Below are positions 34,401-41,723 of a DNA stretch of 64,000 bases, piece by piece (within the stretch, counting starts at the first letter, position 1; the number at the start of each line of letters is the position of its first letter). The position numbers and the translations under genes are program-made. Where the stretch lies: NCBI GenBank assembly GCA_041658565.1, contig JBAZZY010000011.1, positions 1 to 64,000 on the forward strand. The letters run 5' to 3'. The DNA comes from Actinomycetota bacterium. Lineage in GTDB: Bacteria; Actinomycetota; AC-67. Below the pieces are notes generated by a model that had not been told where the DNA came from, made no database searches, and saw nothing but the letters and a program-made list of their open reading frames with translations.

Positions 34401-36575
34401 TCCGCTGATCGCAACGTTCTTTATGTAGTAGTCGTTCGAGTTGTCGCCGGGGGTCAAGCTGTGGATCTTGATCGCATTCTGGTTCGTCGAGGGGAAGTCA
34501 TACGCGAAGTACCCAATGGCGTTGTTCTTGATATCCACGCCGTCGACGATCCGATACGCGCGCTGACGCACGTCGACCGCGATGACCTCGGTTGTCCCGT
34601 TGGGAACCCCCGGGGGGTTGAACGAGATGTAGTTGCCGAGGACGCTGAAGTTGGCGAGTGAGCTACCGGGGCCGTTGAGGGGAATGGCGAAGTTCCTGGG
34701 CGTTCCCGCGCTCCCATACTTGATCGTGACGGTTTGGTCCGCGACGTTGTCACGGTCACGGTCGTTTGCGAGACCCAGGACGGCACTGTCTGTCGTTGCC
34801 ATGCCGATGATGCGGTTTCCGTCCTCGCTCGGAACCCCGCCGGGCGCGCCAATTGTGGTGCCTTCCGTGTTGATGGCGACGACCGCGCGCCCAACGTTCG
34901 TGAACGTCAATCCGCGGATCGTCACGTCGTTGTTGCCGGGACCGACGAGGAACGCGGTCTGAGTTCCCGAGCCGAGAATCGTGGCGGGCTGCGGGTCGCC
35001 GGCCGACTCGATGGTGAGACCATTGATGGGGTTGCCGGTTCCGATCAGCACTGCGGTGTTCGGGTTGCTCGTAACGTCACCGCCGTGAGCCGGCGCGGCC
35101 GAGAAGTCGCACGTTCCGGCGAGGCTGATCGTCGCTCCTGGGCCGGGGACTCCGTCGATGTCCGACTGGACGGCCAGGATGTCGTTGGTTGTGTTGTCGC
35201 AGTTGACGACCGGGACGTAGGCCTCCATGTCGTACGTGGTGGCGCCGATCGTGACCTTGTCGAAGTTGACGTCCACGTCCGGCCAAGAGGCGCCGGTTGA
35301 ACCCACCTCGAGCATCACTCCGGTTTGCGTTAGGGTCGCGATCTGCGCGGCCCCGCCGAACTGCGTGTTCCATTCCGCGAGGGTTTGGCGCGGACCGGCC
35401 TGACCGACGTCCTTTGTTGATGACCAGACGCCGGCCGCCGCATTCCAGGTCTGCCACGTTCCTGTCTGAACCGTAGGGATGCCGGCCTGGTAGATGTGCT
35501 GTTCGTACGGTTCGAAGCTAAGAGTCGTGTCGGCAGTGCCGTTTCCGTCCTTGTCGATCTCAAGTTTGAGGGCGGGAGTGAGCGCGGTGGTGGGGCTTGA
35601 AGTGACGTACGTGGAGTACGAGAGCGGGTTGAGGCTCGCAAGCGAAGCGCCGCTGTAGGCCATCGTCGCGAGACCCGTCTTGTCTCCCGACTTGGCCAAC
35701 TGGCGGAAGCTGCCGTAGCCGGCCGGTGGGGCCGCGGGGCCATTGACGAACGAACCGCTCGGGGCGTTTCCGTTGGCGGCGTTCAGGTCCTGGTTCACGA
35801 CCGTCCAACCGTTCGTCTCACCCGGCCACACGACCTCTGCGAGCGCCTCGAAGTCGTAGGTCGTGCCGTTGACGATGACGTTGTCGATGTTTCCATCGAA
35901 GTTCGGCCACGAGCTGCCCGTCGAGCCAGCCTCAATGCGAAGGGCTTGGCCCGCTGAGGCGATCTTGGCGTTCGGGCCGAAGTCCGCGGCCCACTGGGCA
36001 AGGGTCTTCCTCGGGCCGGTGACGCCGCCGTCGTTCTTCGACCACCAGCCGCCCTGCATCGTTTCCCACGTCTGCCACTCGCCGGTCCGTGTTGCGGGCA
36101 AGGAGCTGTTGAATCCGTGCTGCTCGTACGGCTCAAACACGAGAATCGTGTCCACGGTGCCGTCGCCGGTCTTGTCCACATCGAACTTCAGCACGCCGGT
36201 GAGAGAGGATGGTCCCCCCGCGGTCGTGTAGGTCGAGTAGGAGAGAGCGCTGATTGAGGAGAGAGCGAGGCCGTTGTGTGCGTTCGTTCCGAGGCCCTGT
36301 TTGTCGCCCGTCTGAGCAACTTGGCGGAAGCTCCCGACGCCGAGCGGCGGTGTCTTGGGGCCGTTCACAAACGTGCCCTGTGGAGCCGGGTTGGCCGTGT
36401 TCAAGTCCTCGTTGATGATCGTCCATCCGCCCATGCTGTTGGGCTGGACGACAGTTGTCGCCGCCGAGGCGAGCTGTGGCAGCGCGAAAGCAAACGCGAC
36501 GATCAAGGCGAGTCCGGCCAAAGACCGGTTCCTTCGCGGCAACTGGGCCTTGAGGCCTCTAAACCACTTGGACAT
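28404..36575 (-). CDS. Giant secreted Ig-repeat surface protein (about 2,723 residues)
   Basis: The start at 36575 gives a clear signal peptide (basic MSKWFRGLKAQLPRRNRS, hydrophobic core, ALPQLASA cleavage); an in-frame ATG at 36710 would add 45 residues through a 30-bp tandem repeat. After the signal come two related modules of about 190 residues, each ending in a Trp-rich WQTW segment and TYDFEA/TYDMEA. A right-handed beta-helix-like region follows (GLTIESAGDPQPATILGSG). Then come roughly twenty bacterial Ig-like domains, most ending in ATDAAGNTAxAS-type motifs. Six of them are almost identical (29.6-31.7 kb). The C-terminus has no LPXTG motif or membrane helix, so attachment is unclear. 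Probably an adhesin or surface-layer component. Confidence 0.85.
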   Translation of the reverse strand: MSKWFRGLKAQLPRRNRSLAGLALIVAFAFALPQLASAATTVVQPNSMGGWTIINEDLNTANPAPQGTFVNGPKTPPLGVGSFRQVAQTGDKQGLGTNAHNGLALSSISALSYSTYTTAGGPSSLTGVLKFDVDKTGDGTVDTILVFEPYEQHGFNSSLPATRTGEWQTWETMQGGWWSKNDGGVTGPRKTLAQWAADFGPNAKIASAGQALRIEAGSTGSSWPNFDGNIDNVIVNGTTYDFEALAEVVWPGETNGWTVVNQDLNAANGNAPSGSFVNGPAAPPAGYGSFRQLAKSGDKTGLATMAYSGASLASLNPLSYSTYVTSSPTTALTPALKLEIDKDGNGTADTTLSFEPYEQHIYQAGIPTVQTGTWQTWNAAAGVWSSTKDVGQAGPRQTLAEWNTQFGGAAQIATLTQTGVMLEVGSTGASWPDVDVNFDKVTIGATTYDMEAYVPVVNCDNTTNDILAVQSDIDGVPGPGATISLAGTCDFSAAPAHGGDVTSNPNTAVLIGTGNPINGLTIESAGDPQPATILGSGTQTAFLVGPGNNDVTIRGLTFTNVGRAVVAINTEGTTIGAPGGVPSEDGNRIIGMATTDSAVLGLANDRDRDNVADQTVTIKYGSAGTPRNFAIPLNGPGSSLANFSVLGNYISFNPPGVPNGTTEVIAVDVRQRAYRIVDGVDIKNNAIGYFAYDFPSTNQNAIKIHSLTPGDNSNDYYIKNVAISGNNLGRLEEIASLSNDAADVHAAGRLGINLIGVNGFSIEGNGVRTRISSTGAPMPGGGIVVSDSANGRIESNGIIVIASPDTENSDLGAIGVVDDMGKLFAGSAKPQASRSIVVRDNTIGPVGQPVPNLGAQRGLVLNGSSDVSAYLNNFKYTSADAVNIAATVQGPGGLDSPGIQTLAKTVTASTVCGNKLDGVEDNASEVSFGSDGSANYFPSGGTFPGNNECAAPPASLSTSPANGAQVKTSNAGSTTATYDRDLQSPPDSDFLLKDKTGTPVSGSVALSGPTSVSGGKRSISFTPDEPLTEAASPYTARVTAMTAGSGATTTEFSFTIDNQAPAAPTIATPAEGSLTKAQPVHVTGSAELGSTVSIFEGTTLLAGGPASDGSYDVQLPFGIENDVAHIITATATDSAGNQSPASGARSFRHDSKAPDAPAITSPIEGAIIGLNTFTLVGTAAEPGTIVLYEGANEVGQATTASTDWSLTLYDVSDGSHTYTAKELDDATNTSAASNARTVVVDTTAPGAPTVSVSPTPINAEHDNNLTVSGSAEKGSAISIGIDDSDPLTAPKTGTTTADGTTGAYSLGALDVSGLDDGPLTVTVESKDTAENKTTTTISVDKDATAPDAPTVQIAPDPVNNTNKGAVTVSGTGEELAVAHILVTSSAGTTKVEAETSVDSLGNYSATVDVTSLADGTLTADVKLTDAFGNQGAPGTKTATKDIVAPSAPPTISNPAANEIVASTTLTVSGAAEPSATVEVSDEKDQSSLGTATANAAGNWSKSVTMAPGDGRRKIGARQTDAAGNPGTASTSVTFVVDTEAPSIVSTSPADGVYVPSAATVEATYSEELKSGTMQVRNRLNTLIGGTVAINGSTVVFTPSGGGSLPESGSPYAAKTTGTDYANRMSAVKEFAFGVSATPTAVTMVTDPVNAANQGTTSASGTAPSGVTVSVVATDGTTTTPTKAATATGTDWSVDNLDVSGLADGVIAYVATATDPAGNTVTASKTATKDATIALVLSSVTDPVNSANKASTSAEGTTEAGATVSVVATDGTTTTPAKAATVTGTDWLVEDLDVSALADGEITYRATASDAAGNIAVASKKAAKDTVAPAGTVEIVDSDNFMNAAETAAGSLPANWSGTTGESATIWFEDSEGHTPAANCGPWENVAASGSGSVNGACASELPEGAFAFKGQWKDAAGNVSTIASAGHIKDTSDPTVAVTTVTDPVNSANKASTSASGTTEVGATVSVVATDGTTTTPAKAAVVTGTGWSATGIDVSALADGEITYRATATDAAGNTAVASKKTAKDTSDPAVAVTNVTDPVNSANKASTSASGTTEAGATVSVVATDGTTTTPAKVATVAGTGWSATGIDVSGLSNGTITYRSTATDAAGNTAVATKTATKDTATPAVAVTTVTDPVNSANKASTSASGTTEAGATVSVVATDGTTTTPAKAATVTGTTWSVSGIDVSSLADGPITYRATATDAVGNTATASKTATKDIAAVLLLSKVTDPVNSWNKADTSAEGTTEAGATVTVVATDGTTTTPAKAATVTGTTWSVSGIDVSGLSDGEITYRATATDAAGNTAVASKKAAKDTVAPTAPTIARPAADAVLLSSSVTIEGTAESGSEVSIYEGLDRLGVTTATGGTWSVVLPFADGSHTISVIAGDVAGNFSPTSTRTFSVVTHAPSAPVITSPAEDAALPDDSVTIAGTASPGSTLTVKEGTTTLGTPPVDSSGNWSLTQTFEEGSHTITATASNPVGSSPATSRTFNVDLTAPDAPDVTSPVEGAHLTTPSVTVEGTAEEDAVVTIKEGTATLGTTGADSAGKWAFTQQFTEGAHAISVTATDAAGNVGEAVVRNFAIDSTAPAAGFTTENGALYLPGSDVIVEGTAQDAVGIADVTVDFIDATGTVTTVTAVLSAPTGTSVPWTAQATGLLSGPYTVNATATDTFGNKGTVSSITIVVISSPLEGSSAGLRGVPGKSSASQRQAVGPVTESAGRTSIRLP
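29620..31655 (-). repeat. Near-identical tandem Ig-domain repeats inside the giant surface gene
   Basis: Six copies of a unit of about 95 residues (about 285 bases) each read VTDPVNSANKASTSA...TVSVVATDGTTTTPAKAATV...DVSxLADGxITYRATATDAAGN. Long stretches are identical at DNA level, for example around the TDGTTTTP codons. One unrelated insert with DNFMNAAETAAGSLPANW breaks the run after the second copy. The array invites unequal crossing-over and assembly collapse. Confidence 0.85.
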
Positions 36576-36580
36576 GTTGG

Positions 36581-36640
36581 ATTGACGACTCACGGCTTTT
36601 CTCCCGCTCGCTTGGTGACTCACGGCCTTACCCCCGCTCG
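36581..36640. repeat. 30-bp direct tandem repeat ahead of the giant surface gene
   Basis: Two adjacent 30-base units (36581-36610 and 36611-36640) agree at 24 of 30 positions and share GACTCACGGC and CCCGCTCG. They lie just upstream of the likely start codon. If translated from the earlier ATG they would encode a repeated KAVSxQxSG-type decapeptide. They could instead be regulator sites or an RNA leader element. Confidence 0.5.
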
Positions 36641-36882
36641 GCCGCCATGATCGACGGCGTTGCCCAGAAAATGACACAAGCGCACAACCGTTTCTCCTGG
36701 TCGTCCGCATATTCCACGACGGTACGATTTCTTCCCGACCCCCCTCTATTCCTTTGGAGGGGTTCGGATCATGTCGGTTTTTGTTCGTAAGACAAGCCGA
36801 TTGGGAAGGTTTTGCCAGTTAATGAATCCGACCCCATGCGTCGTGAACCCGCAGCCGGGGCTTGAAGGGCTGCGGAGCCGGC

Positions 36883-37155
36883 CTACGGGTTGATCGCGGT
36901 GATTGCCACACTCACCGTCGTGAAGTACTTGTTTCCGGCTACCGATTGGGCGGCTTGGGCCTGCGGCGTGAACTCCTCATCGGCGTGCGGTGGGCCGAGG
37001 TCGACGTCGAATGCGAGTCTCCCGGCGCCATCGGCGGGGATCTGCGCCGGCCGACGATCGAGGGCGTGCGCGCCGGACGAGACGAAGTGCTGGAAGCCGC
37101 CGCCGACTACTTGGATCGAACCTTGGGCGATCAGGAGTGAAACAAAGGGCCTGTC
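36883..37155 (-). pseudogene. Truncated C-terminal gene fragment, family unknown
   Basis: The minus frame is open for 90 codons with high GC at third positions and a coherent sequence (GSIQVVGGGFQHFVSSGAH... RLAFDVDLGPP... YFTTVSVAITAINP). It has no ATG, GTG or TTG near its beginning, which abuts the stop of the hydrolase remnant. It looks like the 3' end of a gene whose 5' part is lost. Two overlapping plus-strand frames have poorer codon bias and are likely shadows. Confidence 0.4.
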
Positions 37156-37469
37156 TCACACTGAGGAACTCATGCGCGCGCGCAATTGAACGGGAGTGAT
37201 TGCGGCAGGCGCGGTGGACTCGATGAAGTCTGAGACCAGGGCGGCGAACCTGTCGGGGGCGTCTCGGTGTGGATGAAGGCGGCGCGCGCCTCGGGGTCGC
37301 CGAGGGATGAGTAACTCCGCCACAGGTCCGCTGCCGCGGGGGCCGGTCGCAGGCCGATCTTGCCGAGCCGGCCGAAGACGGTCGTCCCGGCGCCTACAAG
37401 AACCGGCGCGCAGCCTGCGGCGAGGAGGTATTCGGATCCGGGAAACGCCGGCGCGAAGGCTGCTCCGAT
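37156..37469 (-). pseudogene. Decayed alpha/beta-hydrolase remnant
   Basis: One frame reads IGAAFAPAFPGSEYLL, VFGRLGKIGLRP, LWRSYSSLGDPEARAAFIHTE. A second frame, entered near 37260, ends APDRFAALVSDFIESTAPA. Both match known segments of actinobacterial alpha/beta hydrolases: the lid region (GLRP...SYASLGDPETRAAFLHT) and the C-terminal helix (DDPDRFAALL-DFI). The 60 or so residues that should join them, including the catalytic Asp and His, are missing. An internal deletion with frameshift explains this. Confidence 0.55.
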
Positions 37470-37815
37470 CTACGCGCGCGCACTCGTCGGGATGGTGACC
37501 TTCGTCGGGCAGTGGTGGACCGACGTCCGGAAGCCTTCCATTGAGGACGTATCGAGCCACATTGCAGCACTTGCTTGGATGGGACTCCGCCACCTGCCGA
37601 AGCGCCCGAAGGCCGCGCGCGCCACGTCGAAGAACCAGCGCGCGCATTCCTGGGACTTTGGTCCTAGGAAGAAAGTGACGGGCGTCGCCACGTACTCAAG
37701 TTCACAGGCTCATGTGCCGACACCCGGCGCCCCCTACCGTCTAATCAAGCATGACCATTCACTGGCCTTGCACGGGAATGCGGTCCTCAATGGACCCGAC
37801 TGGGAGGGAAGGGAC
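37470..37815. other. Gene-poor stretch with a possible minus-strand fragment
   Basis: A minus frame (37470-37691) reads ARWFFDVARAAFGRF and MWLDTSSMEGFRTSVHH, which could be another gene remnant, but I do not recognise it. The rest up to 37815 holds the leader of the SipW-type protein gene. No intact gene is visible. Confidence 0.3.
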
Positions 37816-38343
37816 ATGAAGCGGAAGCTGGCACCAATCGCGGGGGCTCTGGTTCTCGTGCTCATCGTTGCAGGCGCTGCATACGCCTACTGGACGGCCA
37901 ACGGAACAGGCTCCGGTGACGCGTCTGCCGGGACCGACGACGGCGTCACTGTTGACGGCGTTGCATTCTCTGGAGGACCGGCCTCGGACGGCACGCTCTA
38001 CCCGGGCGCGACGGTCGATGTGGCCTTCGACGTCACCAATGACTCGCCCAACAGCGCGGTGAACGTTCACAGAGTTGTTGCCGACTCGACTTACGGCGGC
38101 GGCACTGGGATTACGACGTCCGACGTCGGTTGCGACTCGACGTGGTTCTCTTACTCGGGATCCGAACTTGCCGCATCGCCGGGTGAGCACATTGCGGCGA
38201 GCGACACGTTCTCAACCGGCGCGGGCGCCGGCACGGGTAACGGTGGGACGCTGTCGATGACGGACGAGTCCGGAACAAACCAGGATGCGTGCAAGGGTGC
38301 GACGGTCACGCTGCACTTAGTCGTCGACAACTCTGGCATCTAG
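37816..38343 (+). CDS. SipW-type exported protein (TasA/pilin-like)
   Basis: GGGAAGGGAC precedes the ATG. The 175-residue protein has a short N-terminus and hydrophobic core, then AYAYWTANGTGSGDASAGT. This Ala-Tyr-Trp/Phe-Thr followed by Gly/Ser/Thr-rich sequence is the pattern of SipW-dependent signal peptides, processed by an ER-type signal peptidase. The rest is beta-rich (YPGATVDVAFDVTNDSP, ADSTYGGGTGITTSDVGC, DACKGATVTLHLVV) with three cysteines. Family members form matrix fibres or surface appendages. No signal peptidase gene is adjacent. It is first of three similar genes. Confidence 0.72.
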   Translation: MKRKLAPIAGALVLVLIVAGAAYAYWTANGTGSGDASAGTDDGVTVDGVAFSGGPASDGTLYPGATVDVAFDVTNDSPNSAVNVHRVVADSTYGGGTGITTSDVGCDSTWFSYSGSELAASPGEHIAASDTFSTGAGAGTGNGGTLSMTDESGTNQDACKGATVTLHLVVDNSGI

Positions 38344-38368
38344 ACACATGCGCTTCGGCGGCAACTGT

Positions 38369-38398
38369 GAGTGGGGAGGCGCGGAACCCTCCCCACTC
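38369..38398 (+). promoter_or_regulatory. Intergenic stem-loop between first and second exported-protein genes
   Basis: GAGTGGGGAGG (38369-38379) pairs perfectly with CCTCCCCACTC (38388-38398) around an eight-base loop. It lies in the 90-base gap of an apparent operon and has no T-run. It may be a partial terminator or an mRNA end stabiliser that makes the first, pilin-like gene more abundant than those after it. Confidence 0.55.
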
Positions 38399-38433
38399 CA
38401 GGCCGAACTTCGGCGAACGGAAACGGTGCTCTC

Positions 38434-39759
38434 ATGAGTCGAGCCAGGGCTAAGCGGTGGGTCGCGCGGGCAAGCGCGATCTTCCTGCTGATGCTCGTGC
38501 TTGGTTCCGTCGGAGGCGCGCTTGTCGCACAGACGCCGGAAGTTCCGACAATCACGTCGGCCCCGGCCGATCCGACGAACAACACCGCGGCCGCATTCAC
38601 CTTCACGACCAAGAAGACCCCGTCGTCGTTCCAGTGCGCGCTCGACGGCGCGACGTTCGCGGCTTGCGGGTCTTCGTCGCCGAGCACGAAGACCTATTCC
38701 GGACCGCTCGCATCGGGTGGTCATTCGTTCCAAGTGCGATCGGTGTCGGGCTCGACCACTACCGCGCCTTCCACGTACTCATGGACGATCGACACAACAG
38801 CGCCGCGTGCGCTCTTGGTGAATCGTACGGGCGCGACGCCGACGAACGCCGGTTCGGTGTCGTGGACGGTGACCTTCGATGAGAACGTCATCGGCGTCGA
38901 CGCCTCCGACTTCCGGATTGAGAGAACAGGTCTCGGCGGCACCGCATCGGTAACCTCGGTGTCGGGATCGGGTGCCGCCTACAACGTCTCGGCGAGCACC
39001 GGGACAGGCTCGGGAACGCTTGCGCTCAACCTTGTGGATGACGATTCCATCGTCGATCGCGCTCGCAATGCGCTCGGAGGCGTGGGCGTCGGGAACGGGA
39101 ATCGCGCGGGTCAGTCCTACTCCATCGACAAACTGCCGCCGCCCACACCCGTCATTACCGAGCATCCCGATGATCCGGATTCAAGTGCCGACGCCGGATT
39201 CGTGTGGACGTCGTCGGAGGACGGAGTCGCTTTTCACTGCAAGATCGAGGCGGGCTCGTGGAATCCGTGCGTAAGTCCGTTTGCTTTCACGGTCGACTCA
39301 AGCAATTTCGGAACGCACCAGTTCGCTGTGCGGGCCGCCGACGCAGCGGGAAACCTCTCGCAAAACGCGAACTACTCGTGGAAGGTGGACACGAGCAAGA
39401 AGATCTTCGGCATCATTCCCGGGGGAACGGAAAGCAGGTTCGGGTACGACGAACTTTACCCAGGAGTGTGGCGCTGGCTCGAGATTACGCTTACGAATCC
39501 ACACAACTTTGCCATCTCTGTTACGTCCTTGACGGTTACCGTGGTGTCATCACCCGCGAGTTGCCTCGCCTCGACCAACATTGAAATCGAGCAGGCACCG
39601 CTGAGCGCGACACATCCCGTCGTCGTTCCTCGTGGCGGTTCGGTGGCGATGACGGGAACGGACCGCCCGCGGATCAGGCTGCGGAACCTCCCGACCAATC
39701 AGGATGCCTGCAAGGGCGCGCACTTCGGCCTTTCGTACAAGGGGAGTGCCACCAAATGA
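38434..39759 (+). CDS. Exported Ig-like repeat protein (441 residues)
   Basis: The start at 38434 gives a signal-like N-terminus (RARAKRWVARASAIFLLMLVLGSVGGALVAQ). Three beta domains follow: one near 30-110 ending TYSWTIDTTAPRA, one with VTFDENVIGVDASDFRIERTG and DDDSIVDRARNALGGVGVGNG (about 115-225), and one ending NYSWKVDTSK (about 230-320). The C-terminal 120 residues (LTNPHNFAISVTSLTVTV...NQDACKGAHFGLSYKGSA) resemble the end of the preceding SipW-type protein. Function is probably surface structure assembly. The ribosome binding site is weak, and translation may depend on the upstream gene. Confidence 0.7.
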   Translation: MSRARAKRWVARASAIFLLMLVLGSVGGALVAQTPEVPTITSAPADPTNNTAAAFTFTTKKTPSSFQCALDGATFAACGSSSPSTKTYSGPLASGGHSFQVRSVSGSTTTAPSTYSWTIDTTAPRALLVNRTGATPTNAGSVSWTVTFDENVIGVDASDFRIERTGLGGTASVTSVSGSGAAYNVSASTGTGSGTLALNLVDDDSIVDRARNALGGVGVGNGNRAGQSYSIDKLPPPTPVITEHPDDPDSSADAGFVWTSSEDGVAFHCKIEAGSWNPCVSPFAFTVDSSNFGTHQFAVRAADAAGNLSQNANYSWKVDTSKKIFGIIPGGTESRFGYDELYPGVWRWLEITLTNPHNFAISVTSLTVTVVSSPASCLASTNIEIEQAPLSATHPVVVPRGGSVAMTGTDRPRIRLRNLPTNQDACKGAHFGLSYKGSATK

Positions 39760-41624
39760 ACCTCCGCCGTACGTGGGTGATCCTGCCGTTCGCCGCGCTG
39801 GTGGTGACTGGAGCTGCTCAGATGGCGTCTGGGTACAACCGCTCCTTGGGCACGGGATCGGGCGATTCGACGGTCGGCACCATTCCCGCGCCGAGCGTGA
39901 CGGCGACCAGTCCCGCGACGGCAAGCGCGCACGTCGTATGGACCGCGGTTTTCGGGCCTGCGGGAGACAGCGCGCCAATCACTTACGCGGTGGCGCGCAG
40001 CGCGAATGCCGGCTCGACGTGGTCGGCGACGAGCGGCATGTGCGCCGGGTCCTTGACGGCGACAACGTGTGACGATGTTCTTGATACGGCAGGGGACTAT
40101 CTGTATCGGGTCACTGCGTCGTACCGTTCGTGGACGTCGCAGGGGACTAGTGATTCGGTCAACGTTGTGACGGACTCCATCCCGCCGACCGTAAGTTCCA
40201 TCGAGCGCGCGCCCGGTGAAGCCGACCCGACACAGACGCCCGACGTCACGTTCCGCGTGACGTTCTCAGAGCCGGTGTCCGGGGTCGATGCTGCCGATCT
40301 TGCGCGCACAACGACTGGGACGATCACCGGAACGTCAACTGATACTGTGTCCGCCGGACCCTCCGCCGTCTACGACGTGAAGCTTCGAACGGGCAGCGGT
40401 GACGGGACGATCCGCCTCGACGTAACCGACGACGACTCCATCGTGGATGCCGCCGGCAACAAGCTCGGCGGAACGGGCGCGGGCAACGGGGACTTCACCG
40501 TGGGCCAATCGTTCACGATCGATCGAACCGCGCCCACTGCATCTATCACTTCCGCACCGGCAAATCCAACGTCCGAAACGAGCGCAAGCTTCGGCTTCGC
40601 GACCGACGACCCGATCGCGGGTGGCGTGAGTTCGGGTGTCGGCAGAGCGGAGTGCCGGTTCGAGCATGGCAGTTATACGACCTGTGCGACACCGAAGACA
40701 TTCTCCGGCTTGTCGGAAGGCTCGCATACGTTCTCGGTGCGCGCAGTCGACGGCGTGGGAAACACGGGATCCGCAGCCTCCTACACATGGGTGGTTGACA
40801 CGACCGCGCCGGGCGTCACGATCAACCAAGCAACTGCGCAGGTCGACCCAACCAACACCGGCCCGATCAACTTCACCGTCGTGTTCGGTGAAGCCACGAC
40901 GGACTTCGCCACCGGTGACGTGACCGTCACGGGCACCGCAGGCGGAGCTAAGACCGCAACCGTGACCGGCTCGGGCACCACCTACAACGTCGCTGTGACC
41001 GGCATGAGCACCAGCGGAACGGTCATCGCTTCTGTGGGCGCCGGCGCTGCGCGAGATGCAGCAGGGAATTCGAACACGGCGTCCACGTCGACCGACAACG
41101 CAGTGACGTGGGACGTGATTGCTCCGACGGTCACCAACGTGACCCTCGCCAACGGCGGCACGCTCGGCACCGCGGACAAGGGCGACGACATCGTCGTGAC
41201 CTACAGCGAAGTGATGGACGCCTCGACCTTCTGCTCGACTTGGGCGAACGACGGAACATCCAAGTCGGTAAGTGGAAACGGGGTGGTCACCGTGACGATC
41301 ACCAACAGCGGCTCGAGCGACATCCTGTCCGGCGTGACTGCATCCAGCGGATGCTCGATCAACTTCGGTTCTGTCGCGCTTAATGCGAACTACGTGTCCG
41401 CAACCGCAACCTTCTCCGGCAACGGCTCGAACGCGTCCACGTTTACTTGGAACCCGACGGCCAAGACGATCTCGGTCCACCTCGGCGCCAAGGCCACCGG
41501 GACCACGAACTCATCCATTGTGGCCTCGACCCCGTCCTACACTCCACCCGCGGCGCGCGAGACCGATCGAGCAGGCAACTCAATCGGAGCCGGCCCCTTC
41601 ACCGGCACCAGTTCCCGACTGTAA
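39756..41624 (+). CDS. Exported Ig-like repeat protein (622 residues)
   Basis: The gene starts inside the previous stop (ATGA). The N-terminus is a signal sequence followed by YNRSLGTGSGDSTVGT, again the SipW-substrate pattern. Repeated beta domains contain VTFSEPVSGVDAADLARTTTG, DDDSIVDAAGNKLGGTGAGNG, YTTCATPKTFSGLSEGSHTFSVRAVDGVGNTGSAASYTWVVDTTAP and a long C-terminal region of Big-type strands. The domain order mirrors the 441-residue neighbour, suggesting paralogy. Together the three genes likely encode a surface filament or matrix. Confidence 0.72.
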   Translation: MNLRRTWVILPFAALVVTGAAQMASGYNRSLGTGSGDSTVGTIPAPSVTATSPATASAHVVWTAVFGPAGDSAPITYAVARSANAGSTWSATSGMCAGSLTATTCDDVLDTAGDYLYRVTASYRSWTSQGTSDSVNVVTDSIPPTVSSIERAPGEADPTQTPDVTFRVTFSEPVSGVDAADLARTTTGTITGTSTDTVSAGPSAVYDVKLRTGSGDGTIRLDVTDDDSIVDAAGNKLGGTGAGNGDFTVGQSFTIDRTAPTASITSAPANPTSETSASFGFATDDPIAGGVSSGVGRAECRFEHGSYTTCATPKTFSGLSEGSHTFSVRAVDGVGNTGSAASYTWVVDTTAPGVTINQATAQVDPTNTGPINFTVVFGEATTDFATGDVTVTGTAGGAKTATVTGSGTTYNVAVTGMSTSGTVIASVGAGAARDAAGNSNTASTSTDNAVTWDVIAPTVTNVTLANGGTLGTADKGDDIVVTYSEVMDASTFCSTWANDGTSKSVSGNGVVTVTITNSGSSDILSGVTASSGCSINFGSVALNANYVSATATFSGNGSNASTFTWNPTAKTISVHLGAKATGTTNSSIVASTPSYTPPAARETDRAGNSIGAGPFTGTSSRL

Positions 41625-41723
41625 CCGGCTGTCATTCCACGGCCGGGGTAATTCATTCCTCGGGCGATTGCTTGACGCCGTCGATCTCAGTCTCAATAAT
41701 CCGGATCGACGGGGAGGTGCGTC

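Noticed and set aside
36739..36763. CCCCCCTC...GAGGGG hairpin upstream of the giant gene as a terminator
   Set aside because: Stem is imperfect (one extra base) and no T-run follows on either strand.
36841..36900. GCGGAGCCGGCCTACGGG resembling part of a cyclic-di-GMP-I riboswitch
   Set aside because: Only the second-helix-like part is present; the other conserved core and pairing arms are missing.
36862..37140. Plus frame with RRELLIGVRWAEVDVE resembling a phage integrase segment
   Set aside because: Only about 15 residues match; no catalytic Arg-His-Tyr order follows, and the minus frame has better coding bias.
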